The position numbers and the translations under genes were made by a program. Positions 1-11,936 of a DNA stretch of 64,000 nucleotides are shown here, in pieces; the first letter of the stretch is position 1, and the number at the start of each line of letters is the position of its first letter. The stretch lies in assembly GCF_008728515.1 (NCBI RefSeq), contig NC_044989.1, positions 69,589,754 to 69,653,753 on the forward strand, given 5' to 3'. The notes below the pieces were generated by a model, which saw only the letters and a list, made by a program, of their open reading frames with translations, had not been told where the DNA came from and searched no databases. The DNA is from Papio anubis. Lineage: Eukaryota > Chordata > Mammalia > Primates > Cercopithecidae.

Positions 1-814
1 AATAAAAGATCACAAGGCAGAGGGCAGAGCAAGATCACAAGGCAAGGACGAAATTATAATTACTGATGAGGGTCCATGTCCCACTGGGCATGCATTGTCT
101 TGATAAACATCTTAACAGGAAACAGGGTTTGAGAGCAGACAACCAGTCTGACTAGAATTTACCAGGCTGGAATTTCCCAATCCTAGTAAGCCTGAGGGCA
201 CTGCAGGAGACCAGGGTGTATTTCATCCATTATATCAACCGCATAAGACAGACACTCCCAGAGCGGCCATTCATAGAGCTCCCCCAAGGAATGCATTCCT
301 TCCCCAGGGTTATTCCTTGCTGGGAAAAGAATTCAGTGATTTTTCTCCTAGTCGCTTTCTGCAAGAAGAAAAATATGGCTCTATTCTGCCCGACCCAGCA
401 GGCAGTCAGATCTTATGGTTATCTTTCCTTGTTCCCTCAGAATAGCTGTTATTCTGTTCTTTTTCAGGGTGCACCGATTTCATATTGTTCAAACACACAT
501 TTTACAAACAATTTGTACAGTTAACGCAATCATCACAGGGTCCTGAGATGACATACATCCTCAGCTTACGAAGATGTCGGGATTAAGAGATTCAAGACAG
601 ACATAGGAAATTATAAAAGTATTAATTTGGGGAACTAATAAATGTTCATGAAATCTTCATAATTTTTGTTCAGAGATTGCAGTAAAGACAGGAGTAAGAA
701 ATTACAGAAGTATTAATTTTGGGAACTAATAAATGTCCATGAAATCTTCACAATTTATGTTCTTCTGCCACAGGTTTAGCCGGTCCCTCCATTTGGGGTC
801 CCTGACTTCCTGCA
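1..814 (-). mobile_element. MER11-type LTR (HERVK11/HML-8 group), cut by window start
   Basis: Read on the minus strand from 814, the sequence starts TGCAGGAAGTCAGGGACCCC and follows the MER11 LTR layout as I remember it, including the block around 200-340 with AATGCATTCC and CGGCC. The LTR 5' end is at 814 and its 3' end lies beyond base 1, so completeness and TSD cannot be judged. Bases 607-765 hold a direct duplication with a period of about 91 bp, which may be subtype-specific. No retroviral coding sequence is seen beside it. MER11 LTRs are known as enhancer sources in primates; nothing here shows activity. Confidence 0.8.
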
Positions 815-1660
815 ACAAACTTCTGTGTTAAAATATAAGAATAAAACTTCACAACAATAACAAGATTAGAAAGGGGGATGGTCAGTAAATCATTAAGCAT
901 GATAAAGTCTTTGCCTTGGTTAGAGAGACAAGATAAAATACCAAGTAACTCTGAAATATTAAAATAATTTAAACTCATCTTTAAAAATTAAGGTACTCAT
1001 TAAAAGAATAGCAATATAATTATAGCTTTCAAATTGGCAAAGAAAAAAAAGAAAGAGAATATAGATAATTTTATGAGTCTAATAGCAGACAGGAAAAAAG
1101 GCAGGGAAGTAGTTAAAAAAAAAAAAAAAAAAAGATGGACTATTTCTAGCTGGAGATGCTAGCATTTCCTAATCTCCCCTGAGGCTAAGGTTTGCATGCA
1201 AGTGAGGTTACACATCGTTTATACCAGTTGAAGAGTGAAAAGATAGAAGACAGCGGCCATGTTCCTGCGAACTCATTGGCTGTCTTCACTAACACACAGA
1301 GTTGTGGCAATGGCAGGCTTGACTTCAGCAGTTTCCCTATATCTGTTCTCCAGCTTCTTGGGTCCTGAGAGGAAATTGGTACAGCAAGGGTGGTTTCTTG
1401 ATTTTGGCACAGCCAAGATGGTAGCCTTAAAATATTGGTCTTCTGTTGAGTCAGTTCTATATTCCTCAAGGAATCATTCTCGAAAATGCCTAGAACCAAC
1501 TCTTTCAGCCAGGCCAACAATCTTAGAGCATCTAATTCCCTATGCTCTAGCTCTTTCTGTTTAAGAGCACCTAGAACAGACTCAGTGTCCTTAACAAAAC
1601 CCTAAGAGATAAATGTGAGAGGAAGTAGCTTCCAAGAAGATATAAAAACCGTAAGTTTGT
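815..1660. other. Unassigned sequence with an A19 run
   Basis: AT-rich sequence between the MER11 LTR and an old L1. A run of 19 A lies at 1115-1133, possibly the tail of an unrecognised retroposed element. The stretch 1150-1560 is less AT-rich and has open frames of about 100 codons on both strands, without a recognisable domain or splice signals. I do not see a gene. Confidence 0.4.
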
Positions 1661-1917
1661 AATGTACCTAAATATCATACACTTGAAATATGTACAGCAA
1701 AAACAGAGAATTTCAAGGAGAAATTGTCAAACCCAAAATGATCAGAAATTTTAAACTTATTTCTATTAGAAATAGATAAGCAATATGAAAATTATTAGGG
1801 TATAGAAATTTCAAATAACACAAATAAGTAAGCCTGGTGTAATAGAGCTACATGGAATCACACAATTAACAAATAGAGAATAAGCGTTTGTTTTCTTTTT
1901 TTTTTCAAGAATATGTA

Positions 1918-2225
1918 ATTTTTTTTTTCTTTTTTTCTTTTTTTGAGACAGAGTCTTGCTCTGTCACCCAGGCTGGAGTGGCAGTGGTGTAGCGGTGGCT
2001 CACTGCAGCCTCTACCTCCCAGGTTCAAGGAATTCTCCTGCCTCAGCCTCCTGAGTAGCTGAGGCTACAGGTGCACACCACCATGCTTGGCTAATTTTTT
2101 GTATTTTTAGTAGAGATGGAGTTTCACCATGTTGGCCAGGGCGGTCTCAATCTCCTGACCTCATGATCTGCCCGCCTCTGCCTCCCAAAGTACTGGGATT
2201 ACAGGCATAGCCACCATGCCCAGCC
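1918..2225 (-). mobile_element. Alu, full length, antisense
   Basis: The T-rich tail starts at about 1918, followed by GAGACAGAGTCTTGCTCTG and ending in CATGCCCAGCC. It is flanked by the 11-bp TSD AAGAATATGTA (1907-1917 and 2226-2236). Confidence 0.95.
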
Positions 2226-2670
2226 AAGAATATGTAGAATATTTATTAAAATCTGCCACATTCTAGATGTCAAAACAATTCTCAACCAATTTCATAACAG
2301 ACAGTGCAACCTGGCTATAGTGCAGTTAAGTCATAAATTAACAATAAAATAATGTTTTTAAAATTTATGCTTGGAAAAATTTAAATAAATTCCTGAATAG
2401 TTAAAGGATGAGAGGAGGAAACTACAAAATACTGTACTGAGAAATTATCAAAGAACCACACATCCAAACTTATGAGATGAAGTGAATTTGTAGCATTAAA
2501 TCCATTTATTATAAAACATAAATGATTGAAAATGAATGAGTTAAACATTCAAGTCAAGAATCTATGAAAAGAAAAAACAGTAAACTTGTTATGAGTAAAC
2601 TAATAGCATAAAAAGTATTACTAAACAGTGAAGACCAGAAATAAATAAGTATTGAACTTAAAAAAGTACA

Positions 2671-2980
2671 GGCCGGGCGTGGTGGTTCATGCCTGTAATC
2701 CTAGCACTTTGGGAGGCCGAGGTGGGTAGATTACCTGAAGTCAGGAGTTCAAGACCAGCCTGGCCAACATGGTAAAACCCTGTCTCTACTGAAAACACAC
2801 ACACAAAAAATTAGCCAGGTGCAGTGGTGCCTGCCTATAATCCCAGCTACTCAGGAGGCTGAGGCTGGAGAATTGCTTGACCGGGAGGTGGAGGTTGCAG
2901 TGAGCCAAGATCGCACCATTGCACTCCAGCCTGGGTGAGAGAAAGAGACTTTGTCTCAAAAACTAAAATAAAATAAAATA
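2671..2980 (+). mobile_element. Alu, full length, sense
   Basis: Starts GGCCGGGCGTGGTGG, has both Alu arms and ends in an A-rich tail of TAAAA units. Confidence 0.95.
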
Positions 2981-3346
2981 ATTGAGTAAATCTAAGGAGA
3001 GTTTTAGGAAGAAAACAAAGATGGGAACAGAAATTGATGAATAAGAAAATAAAGTCCATGCACAAAAACCAAAAACTGGCTCTTTAAAAAAATTATTAAA
3101 ATGGTCAAACATCTAGCAAGAACAAACATGAATAAAGAGAAAATGTATAAATAAAAATATTAGGCTCTAAAAAGGAGATATACCTATAGAAACAGCAGAA
3201 TTTTTTTAATTACATAAAAACATTTTAAAACCAATGCAAATAAATTTGAATACTTAGGTAAAAGGGAAATTTTCTTATAAAAAATATTAACTAGCGAAAA
3301 TCGCTCTGCATAGGAAACCTTTAAAAAGTGATTAAATAAATTAAAT

Positions 3347-3606
3347 ATAGGCTGGGTGCAGTGGCTCACGCCTGTAATCCCAGCACTTTGGGAGGCCAAG
3401 GTGGTGGAACACTTGAGGTCAGGAGTTCGAGACCAGCCTGGCCAACATCATGAAACCCGTCTCTACTGAAAATACAAAAATTAGCCGGGCATGATGGCGG
3501 GCGCCTATAGTCCCAGCTACTTGGAAAGCTGAGGCGCAAGAATCACTTGAACCCCGGAGGCAGAGGCTGCAGTGAGCTGAGGTCGCGCCACTGCACTCTT
3601 TCTCTA
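3347..3606 (+). mobile_element. Alu with 3' internal deletion, sense
   Basis: Starts near GGCTGGGTGCAGTGG. After CACTGCACTC the usual right-arm end is missing and the sequence runs straight into TTTCTCT. The 13-bp TSD AAATAAATTAAAT is intact (3334-3346 and 3607-3619), so the loss happened in the source copy or after insertion. Confidence 0.93.
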
Positions 3607-3684
3607 AAATAAATTAAATCAGCAATCAAAATATCTTCCCTGCCCTCACAAAAATCAGTCCCTCAACTCCAGTTATCAGGTTTG

Positions 3685-3720
3685 AAAAAAAAAAAAAAAC
3701 ACACACACACACACACACAC
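3685..3720. repeat. A15 run followed by (CA)11 microsatellite
   Basis: Fifteen A (3685-3699) run into alternating CA up to 3720. Length is likely polymorphic. Confidence 0.95.
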
Positions 3721-3859
3721 TGAATAGATTTAAGTTGGAGAACAACAAAAAATATGCTTTGTAAACTCTACATTGCTGAAGACAGAATATTCCAGTACCT
3801 TGAAAGTAACAACCCTTCTTCCTCCCCTCTTCTACCTTCCTACCTTTTCTTCTAGATTT

Positions 3860-5590
3860 TGCCATTTATGGACATATCCCTAAGTAATACATTTTTCAAT
3901 ATTGCATTTAATTTGAAATTTCAGTGAATGGAATCACACTGTCAGTATTCTTTCCAACTTGCTTCATCCCCTTAACACAGCATTCATAAGAAACAGCCAT
4001 GTTTTGTTATCACAGAATGAATATAATATTCATTACTACTAAATTAATAAAACATAATTTATTTCTGCATTCTCTTCTCAATGAGCATTTGGGTTATTTC
4101 TAGTTCAAACAATGTTGTGGTTTGCAATGTTGTACCTGTCTCCTAGAATGTCTCTAGAGCAGTGCTATCTGAAAGAAAAACAAGGTGATTCACATGTGAG
4201 AGCCACATATGTAATTTTAAATTTTATTTCAGCTACATTAAAAAGTATGAGACAAAATTGATTTTAACGCTATATTTTATTTAAACCAATATATCCAAAA
4301 TATTATCATTTTAACTTATAATCAATATTTTTAAATGAATTTAAATATTTTTAATTTTTTCATAATCTTAAAAATTCACTAAGTATTTATACTTTCATCA
4401 CATGTCAGTGCAGTCTAGACATATTTCATGGACTCAATAACCACATGTGGCTAGTGGCTACTGCATTACACAACATAATAGTTGAGTATATGCCAAAAAG
4501 TAGGACTGCTGGGTCATAACATATGAACGTTTTCAACATCAATCAATAATGACCTTTTTTTTTTTCAGTTATGGTACCAATTTACACGTTGACCAGAAGC
4601 TTTTAAGAGTTCCTGTTATTCCATACCCAATACCCATGTCAACATGCCAGACCCATTAATTTTTACCAATCTTTTGGGTACATACTAACAATTCATTGTA
4701 GCTATAGTTCAAATTTTCATTTCTCTGGTTCCTCATGAGTTGTACAATCTCTTTGAGTGATTACCGGCTCTCTGTGTACCCCTTCTACGCCACCATGCCT
4801 GTCAACTGTTCCACCCATTTTCCTATTGGGTTGTTCATCATTTTCATATCAATTTTTAAGGGAGCTTATATATTCTGGATACTAATCTTTTCACTGTTAC
4901 AAGTGCTGCAAATATTTTCTTCTATTCTGTAATTTCTCTTTCCACTGTCTTTAAGATACTGCTGATAATGAAATCTCTTTATTTTAATGTAATCAAATGT
5001 ATTAATCTTTTTCCATATGAATTGTGGATTTTCTTTTTAAAAAATCATTTTCTACCCCAAGATTGTGAAGAAATTCTTCTATATTTTCTCCTAAAGTCTT
5101 TCTACGATTCTAGATTGACAGTTATTTTCTCTCATAATATTGAAGATTTTATTCCATTGTCCACTGAATACCATTTTGCTGTGGAAAAGTGAACTGTGGG
5201 TATTGTAGTTCCTTTGTATTAATCCATCTTTACTCTCTGGTTATTTTTAGACCTTTCTATGATTTTAGTGTTCTTCGGTTTCACTATGAAGGATGAATTT
5301 GTTTGTAGTGTTGTAAATTCATCGGGCTCCCTGAATCTGAAGTATGCATGAATGTTTCACCAATTAGGAAAAATTCTCAGTTATTATGAATTCAAAAATT
5401 GCTGATCCTCTCCTGTCCTTCTAGAACTCCAATCAGATATATGTTAGACCTTCACGCTCCACCATCCATGTCTCTTAACCTTTCATATTTCTACTCTTTG
5501 CCTCTCTACGTGCATTCTGGAAAGTTTCTTCAGCTCTATATTCCTATTCATGGATTTATCCCCTCTAATTAGCTTTCTCTTTAAGCCATC
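3860..5590 (-). mobile_element. Old L1 (L1ME-like), antisense, split by a hAT element
   Basis: On the plus strand the text is antisense to the L1 ORF2 end: 'GAGCATTTGGGTTATTTC' near 4083 and 'AGTAGGACTGCTGGGTCAT' near 4500. It continues through degraded ORF2 to about 5200 and possibly 5580. The hAT copy at 4160-4476 interrupts it. Confidence 0.65.
4160..4476. mobile_element. hAT-Charlie-like nonautonomous DNA transposon remnant
   Basis: Begins CAGTGCTATCTGAAAG and ends with CCACATGTGGCTAGTGGCTA, the terminal type of Charlie-family elements that start CAGTGCTGTCCAATAG. The interior is AT-rich and noncoding. The subfamily is not certain. Confidence 0.65.
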
Positions 5591-6011
5591 ATGACAGCTC
5601 ATGTCCCAAAGTGAGACTGTGCTGAGGCAGAGGGAGGAGAAAGCCTGAATTTAAAGGAGGCAGAATCAATGAAGCTGGGGAATGATGTTGTGGACTGAGT
5701 GAGCTATGTGAGGGAAAATGTCCAATAATGGGGTGCAGGCAGATGCACCCACCAATAGCTGGTGCTCATCAGTGTCATCAAAATCACAAAGATATGCCAA
5801 CTACAAACAATAGATTAACAGAAGCTCTTGGAGAAACAATACTCTGTACAATAGAGTGGCCTGAGCAAGCATAAGAGTCCAAGCTGCCCAATTTTATATA
5901 TTAACTTCAAGTTGGGAAACAAAAGAGCAAATAAATCAGCTGCAATGTGAACTCATTTGATGTATTAAGATTTGTTAAAATTCTACCAATATGTATTGGT
6001 ATAAACCCTCT
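5591..6011. other. Unassigned sequence
   Basis: About 420 bp with no repeat family, ORF or RNA that I recognise. Confidence 0.4.
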
Positions 6012-6240
6012 AGAACTGCGCTGTTCAATGCAATAGTCACTAGCCACATGTGACTACTCTAGTGAAATTATATGAAATGTAAAATTTGGTTCCCAGTCAC
6101 ACTAGCCACATTTTGAGTTCTCAGTAGCCACATGTGGGTAATAGCTAATGACTACTGTAGTACACAGCATGGATATAGAACACGTTGATCTTTGCAGGAA
6201 GTTCTAGAATTCTGCAGAAAAGATTGAACATCACTGCTAT
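6012..6240 (-). mobile_element. MER3-like hAT-Charlie remnant
   Basis: Contains paired 'AGCCACATGTG' blocks and a terminal region 'GGAAGTTCTAGAATTCTG' like that of MER3-type elements, reverse-complemented. Ends near CATCACTG. Related in terminal sequence to the 4160-4476 copy. Confidence 0.6.
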
Positions 6241-6330
6241 AGAAGCTGAAGAGCTCATTATTGATGAAGACAGTTGTAATTTTTTATTTTGTAGTCTTTG
6301 ACTCATAGAAAAAAATCAGGCAAAACATAA

Positions 6331-6382
6331 GAAATAGCCTCATAACATGAGAAATAGCCTCATAACATGAGAAATAGCCTCA
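6331..6382. repeat. 20-bp perfect tandem repeat, 2.6 copies
   Basis: The unit GAAATAGCCTCATAACATGA occurs twice without mismatch (6331-6370), followed by a 12-base partial copy. Confidence 0.95.
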
Positions 6383-7228
6383 ATAAAACCCAGACATTCC
6401 ACTTCCTGCTGGGTTCAATACCCGGAGAGTGCCTTGTGCCACATTGGGAGAAATTCCTCAAAAAACAGGAGTAGAAAGAGCATAGGGATTGTTGCAAACA
6501 TTGTGGAGAAGCTCCTGAAATTCCTCTGTCCTCTGACTTTGACTTCGTGGTTGACCCGCATTTTCCACCACCCTCCACCCCACCTCTGCAGTGTGGAAAA
6601 TATTGTTCATATTTCATTCATTATACAGAATGGTTTGGCAAGAATAAGGCTTGACCAAGACGAACTTTTAATAATAAAGCCTGTAATAATATCCAAGGAA
6701 ATGAGCAAATTGACCTAACCATCCAAATAAGGAACTCAAGGAGTTAGGGCTTTGAGTTATAAACTGGAAGGAAATTGTGAGACACTGAGCTTGCAGGGCC
6801 TATAATCCCTTCACGTCGGAGTTGACCAAGGCTGATTGCTCAATGCAAGGTGAAGTTAACACTGTCTGCAATCTCCAATGGATATCCTAAATAAACTCAA
6901 GTAGACTCAGAAAAAGTAGAGTTTGATACCATTTATGCAACATTTAAAAGCATGCAATGCAGTCTAGACAATTATGTTATTATGCAAAACAATACCAGAG
7001 ATTGTTTTTTAATACAGTATATTCAATAAAAATAAAAACACTTGCGTGGTAATAAACGTCAGCTTCCAACAGTGGTGAGCTTTAAAGAGAGAGGAGGGAA
7101 GACATCAGGAAGGGAGCCAGCTTCAAATGTGTATGTTAATATTTCATTTTCTTTAAAAAAAAAACCAAATGCAGGGATGGCTACATGTTACAATAGTCTT
7201 ACAGGACTATTGGTAGGTAGAGGTGTCC
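6383..7228. other. Unassigned sequence
   Basis: Mixed-composition sequence. Short frames on both strands at 6360-6720 have no recognisable domain. No repeat family was assigned. Confidence 0.4.
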
Positions 7229-7372
7229 GTTACGTTTTTGTTTTTGTTTTTGTTTTTTAAAGACAGGGTTTCACTCTGTTGCCCAGGCTGGTCTTGAACT
7301 CATGGGCTCAAGCAATCCTCCCACCCCACCCTCCTGAGTAGCTGGGACTACAGGCAGACAACACCACGCCCG
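7229..7372 (-). mobile_element. Partial Alu, antisense, with (TTTTTG)n tail
   Basis: A (TTTTTG)n run at 7229-7257 leads into AGACAGGGTTTCACTCTG and one Alu arm, ending CCACGCCCGACT. The other arm is missing. Confidence 0.85.
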
Positions 7373-7375
7373 ACT

Positions 7376-8450
7376 CTAGTTACATTATTCTTTGAATGTT
7401 TCTGTTTGTTTAAAAATTTTTCTGGCAAAAGAAAAGTTAAATAAAACAAATTCCACTTCTCCCCGTTAGTATTTGTATGATATTCAGCTTCCTTTTTTTC
7501 TTGTTGCAAACAGGTCTAATCTAGTACCTACTAGACGGGCAGTCATGAGAAGTTCAGAAGAGGAACTGTGCCGCACACAGAAGACAGCCACAAACCACTC
7601 AACGCACCCTCAGGGAGTCAGCCCACTGGAGGGCGCTCTCTGGTGAGCCCGGGGCACAGGGATATGTGGTGGTGCAGACCAGCCAATGGGACATGTGGTG
7701 CGCAGTCGCCACGCTTTGCTCTAAAGTATGAGGCCAGAGGTGGTCCATTTTCCTTGAGACTGGAACAGATTAGAGCAATGAAGCTGGGTCCTGGTGTTCC
7801 AGTTAAAACAGAAAGAGGGTTTGGATCTGTAAGCCTCTCTGCTTATTTTGGCTGGCCAGGTTTCCTATTTCCACATCTGTTCACAGGTCAGGGGAAGCAA
7901 AATATGTGGATGTAAATGTTTGCAGTGGTTCTAACACATCAGCACTTCAGGAAGCCAGATTCCGCCCTGCAGATCTATATGGGCTGACCGCCACCTGCAG
8001 GGACAGGCAGTCCGCCTGAGCGGACCAGAAATTGCTGAGAGAAGAGAGGTGAGTTGGGAATGGTTCCTGCCTTTTCCTCATCCACCTTCTATGGCACCTT
8101 TGGTCACTCAACTCAATCAAGTATCTTCTCTTCACTCCAACACTTCTGAACGCTGCCCTCCTTGCCACCCCTTATCTTCTGTTATCCCTAAAGTCATCAT
8201 ATCTGGGAAGATTCCTGTCTCTATCACTGCCTCACGACTGGCCTCCTCCTCCAGCCCTTCAGGGACCTCTCCCCGAGTCCTCAGTCTCACGTTCCACAGC
8301 CCCAGAGGCATTACTGGAATCCTCCCAACTCCTCCCCCACCCACACCCCTCCGCCCCTCCTCAACGATACCATCAACCAAGTTCTCAGGCACAGCACTCA
8401 AACATTCTCATGCTTTCCAGGACTCTGAGCTTGACTCTTTCCGTAACACA
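7376..8450. other. Unassigned sequence, possibly the start of an L2
   Basis: No clear repeat from 7376 to about 8040. From 8049 a pyrimidine-rich 192-codon open frame runs to 8627, and its second half lies in recognisable L2. I treat the frame as L2-derived and not as a gene. Confidence 0.4.
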
Positions 8451-9028
8451 TATTCTCGTCATATCCATGCCTATGATTTCAGTTTTCTTTATGAGCCAGT
8501 GACTTCTGAATCTGTACCTCCAACACAGATGTCTTCTCAGCATCCCAGACACATCCTCCCAACCAGTTCTGGACATGACTACCTGGAGAGTGTGCAGTCA
8601 CTTCAGTTGCACCATGCTCAACACTGAGTCATTCTCTTTCTCCTCTCCAAACATGCTCATCTTGCATTCTCAAATTTAGCAAACTACCAGTGGCTCAGCC
8701 ACCTAATCCTGACCCTAATTTTCTCCTCACTCCTACATTCAGTCGGTGACCATGTTCTGTTGATTTGACCTCTGACATAACTCAATGACCTCTTCCATTG
8801 CTGCCCTTTCCGCTTCTACATTCAGGAGCCGTCATCTATTGCTGGTACATAGAATAATCCTTCCCTAACTTGCTCTCCGCACTCCCTGACTCTGGTCTAA
8901 CACTCTCTCAAGTGGTGGCTCCAGAGTTATGGCTGTAAAACGAAGCACTGATCATTTTATTCACCTACCTTAAAGCCTGTGTGCAGGAACAAACCCAAAC
9001 TCCTTACTAAAACACTTATTATCTTTCC
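8450..9028 (+). mobile_element. L2 fragment, sense (left part)
   Basis: Matches the L2 ORF2-to-3' region: 'CCATGTTCTGTTGATTTGACC' with its following block near 8750, 'GATCATTTTATTCACC' near 8950, and 'CAAACTCCTTACT' near 8997. Interrupted at 9029 by an L1; more of the L2 reappears at about 10050. Confidence 0.7.
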
Positions 9029-9880
9029 CTAATCACCAAAGAAATGCTAATGAAAACCACCATGAGGTATCACGTCACCCCACTTAAAATGGATTTCATA
9101 AAAAAGACAAGGAATAACAGATGCTGGCAAGGATATGGAGAAAGGGGAACCCTCATACACTCTTGGTGAGAATGTAAATTGTAACTCTCTATGGAAAACA
9201 GTATGGAGGTTCCTCAAAAAGCTAAAAATAGAACTACCATATGATCCAGAAATCTCACTACTGGGTATATATGCAAAAGAAAGGAAATCAATATATTGAA
9301 GAGATACCTGGACTCCCATGTTTATTGCAGCACTACTCACAAAAGCCAAAATATTGAATCAACCTAAGTGCTCATCAGGGAATGAATGGATAAAGAAAAT
9401 GTGTATTATTCATCCATAAAAATGAACAGGACATGAGATCTTATATATTTGCAGCAACATGGATAGAACTGGAGGTTGTTATGTTAAATGACATAAGCTA
9501 GGCATGGAAAGACAAATATCACATGTTTTTACTCATATTTGGAAGCTTAAAAAGTGAATATCATGAAGATGAAGAGTAGAATGATGGTTAGCAGAATCCA
9601 AGAAATGTAGAGAAGTGGGGAGGGATGAAGAGAGGTTGATTGATGTGTACAAAAACATAGTTAGATAGAAGAAGTAAGACCTGGTGTGAACACTATTTCA
9701 AAACAGAAGAGAATAATTTAAATGTTCCCTGCATAAATAAAACATAAACGCTTAAGATAATGAATATCCCAATTACCCTGATTTGAAAATTAAACATTGT
9801 ATGAATGAATCAAAATATCACGTGTCCCCAAATACGTGCACCTATTATGTGTCAAAAAATAAAATAAAATAAATAAGACC
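9029..9880 (+). mobile_element. 5'-truncated L1 (L1MA/L1PB-type), sense
   Basis: Starts inside ORF2 with the 'GAAATGCTAATGAAAACCAC' stretch, continues through 'ATGATCCAGAAATCTCACTA' and the 3' UTR, and ends in an A-rich TAAAA tail at about 9880. It carries stops and splits an older L2. Confidence 0.85.
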
Positions 9881-9903
9881 GTATCACTTAACCCCTGACA
9901 AAA

Positions 9904-10035
9904 ACAGTGAACTCTAAGCCAGACTGCCAGGGATCAAATCCCAGCTTCCTGACTTATTAACTAAGGGACCTTAAGGTCATGTAAGTCTGTGCCTCATTTT
10001 CCCCATCTATGAATATAAATAGTGATTGCACAGGT
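9904..10035 (+). mobile_element. MIR, sense
   Basis: MIR core is recognisable: GCCAGACTGCCAGGGATCAA, then 'TGTGCCTCATTTTCCCCATC'. Confidence 0.85.
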
Positions 10036-10049
10036 ATGATGTGTTGGCT

Positions 10050-10410
10050 GCCATTATTAACTCTCCAGTCTCACTTCTCACTGTTCCTCCACAAGTACCC
10101 TATGCTCTGTCCCTAAAATCACCAAGTTCTGTCATGACTACACACTGAAGTACTTGCTGGCTCATTTGCCTGGAATGCCTACCTTCCCCCTTGTAAGCCT
10201 GGATAACTCTAATTTAAAGCTTAAATATTACTTTCCCTGTGAAACCTTCCCTGATTTCTCCAATTCTGGTATATCTCTATCATACCACTCACAGTAAAAT
10301 CTTATTATTTAGTCTCTACCCAACCCCCGCCTTCCTGACAGGAAGGAACCATGACTTCTCATCTTTGTTTTTCCAGCACTTTGCACAAAACCATATACAT
10401 AGTAGATTCA
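10050..10410 (+). mobile_element. L2 3' end, sense (right part)
   Basis: Follows the L2 3' end: TTTGCCTGGAATGCCTACC, then 'GAAACCTTCCCTGATTTC', then 'CAGGAAGGAACCATGACTTC' and 'TACATAGTAGATTC'. Probably the continuation of the L2 at 8450-9028. Confidence 0.75.
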
Positions 10411-11290
10411 TGGTAGCTAATAGCATGAATAACTTAAAGTGGGGAACCTGGGCCTCAAAAATACGAATTGACTAGCTAACTCTTCTCAATACTTTTCCAA
10501 TCTTCCATATAACAGCAGTGCCACAGCTAGAAAGAATGACAGGACGTAAAAATGCATTGAACTATATAACTAGAACCCAGAGCTGTCAAGGAATGCAACC
10601 AAGATCTTTCCACTACACCTGTTGCAACTAACAGAGTTTCTCATTCAAGATAGCACACTGCCTTGCAAGATCACATTAAAATGACAGTAAAAATATCTAA
10701 AAGTCCATCACCAGAAAGAAAGTGGGAGTAGTCACCAAGGGACAACAGATTTCAATAAATTTCTGGAAATAAAAAGCAATACTTACGGAGCTGACAAAAG
10801 ATGAAACAAGGTAGAAGATGCTGGAGCCTATAAGACTGATGAGTGGGGGTAGGGGGCAGCTACAGAGGAAGACCTCTGTCCTGAACAGCCCCGGAGAGAC
10901 TCCCAACTCAGAAATGCCAGGTGCTAGGGTGGGAGTGGGATGAAGAGCTGAAAACAAAGAGATCAATGAAAGTCTATATGTAGAGCAGTCGTCTTCAATG
11001 CATCTCCTACCTCCACCATGCACAGAATTCCTAGCAGGCTGGGGTACTGTAATAACCACCTCCCTACTCCAAACAAAGCACAAGGTTCTTCTCTTTGGGA
11101 GGGGTAAAACTGGGAAAAGCTATAGCAGCCAGTGTAGGGCATTTGGAGTTTTCTTGCTAAGGTTCAACTTCCTGCCCACTGTCCTTAAAGGAAAGCCTAC
11201 ATGTTGACAAGCTCCGCTTCCACACACAGATTCACAATCACCTTTTCCTATTGCCTCGTTCTCAAATATAACCAAACAACTAAAACGTCA
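10411..11290. other. Unassigned sequence
   Basis: No repeat family, RNA or convincing exon was assigned. A 128-codon minus frame at 10697-11083 has no recognisable domain. Confidence 0.35.
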
Positions 11291-11569
11291 TTAGACACTT
11301 GAGGGAAGCCTATACTGTGAAATAAAAAGACCAATGCGAACAACCAGAAATGGGTAATTCAAAGGCAGAAGAGAAGGAGATCTCTAACTAATGTACTCAG
11401 AGAGATTTGAGACAATGTCACACAAAATAATAACAAAAGACTATTAATCTAAGAAACAATCTAAGAAAAGAGAAAAAATCATCAGAATGATTGAAAAATA
11501 ATGTTTGGAAAATTTTCCGTCAGGCAGAACAAAAGAAAATCTTAATTTTAAAAAAAATATATAACACAG

Positions 11570-11850
11570 GGCTGGGTGCTATGGCTCACGCCTGTAACCC
11601 CAGCACTTTGGGAGGCCAAGGCAGGCAGATCACAAGGTCAGGAGTTCGAGACCAGCCTGGCCAATATGGTGAAACCTCATCTCTAATAAAAATACAAAAA
11701 TACATTAGCTGGGCGTGGTAGTGGCCACCTGTAATCCCAGCTACTCAGGAGGCTGAGGCGGGAGAATCGCTTGAACCCAGGAGGTGGAGGTAGCAGTGAG
11801 CCAAAATCACACCACTGCCTGGGCAACAGAGCAAGACTCCATCTAAATAT
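11570..11850 (+). mobile_element. Alu, sense
   Basis: Starts GGCTGGGTGCTATGGCTCAC and ends GCAAGACTCCATCTAAATA. The tail has turned into the adjoining microsatellite, and the right arm lacks part of the CACTCCAGCC segment. Confidence 0.93.
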
Positions 11851-11936
11851 ACATACACATATATGTGTGTGTGTATGTATATATGTATGTGTATATGTGT
11901 GTGTGTATATATATACACACACACACATATATATGA
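11848..11936. repeat. (TATG)n/(TG)n/(CA)n compound microsatellite
   Basis: Alternating purine-pyrimidine tract of TA, TG and CA units grown from an Alu tail. It reads open in several frames because of its period. Confidence 0.95.

Larger units (their letters stand above)
1660..3684 (+). mobile_element. Old L1 (L1M) ORF2 fragment, sense, with three Alu insertions
   Basis: Outside the Alus the sequence follows L1 ORF2 in order: a 'GCCACATTCTAGATGTC' stretch near 2257, an 'AAAAACTGGCTCTTT' stretch near 3068, and an 'AATCAAAATATCTTCCC' stretch near 3623. Many in-frame stops and indels show a dead copy. It is interrupted by Alus at 1918-2225, 2671-2980 and 3347-3606. The left limit is uncertain. 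Confidence 0.65.

Noticed and set aside
8049..8627. 192-codon plus-strand ORF
   Set aside because: Pyrimidine-rich, no domain, and its second half lies in L2-like sequence; openness follows from low stop frequency.
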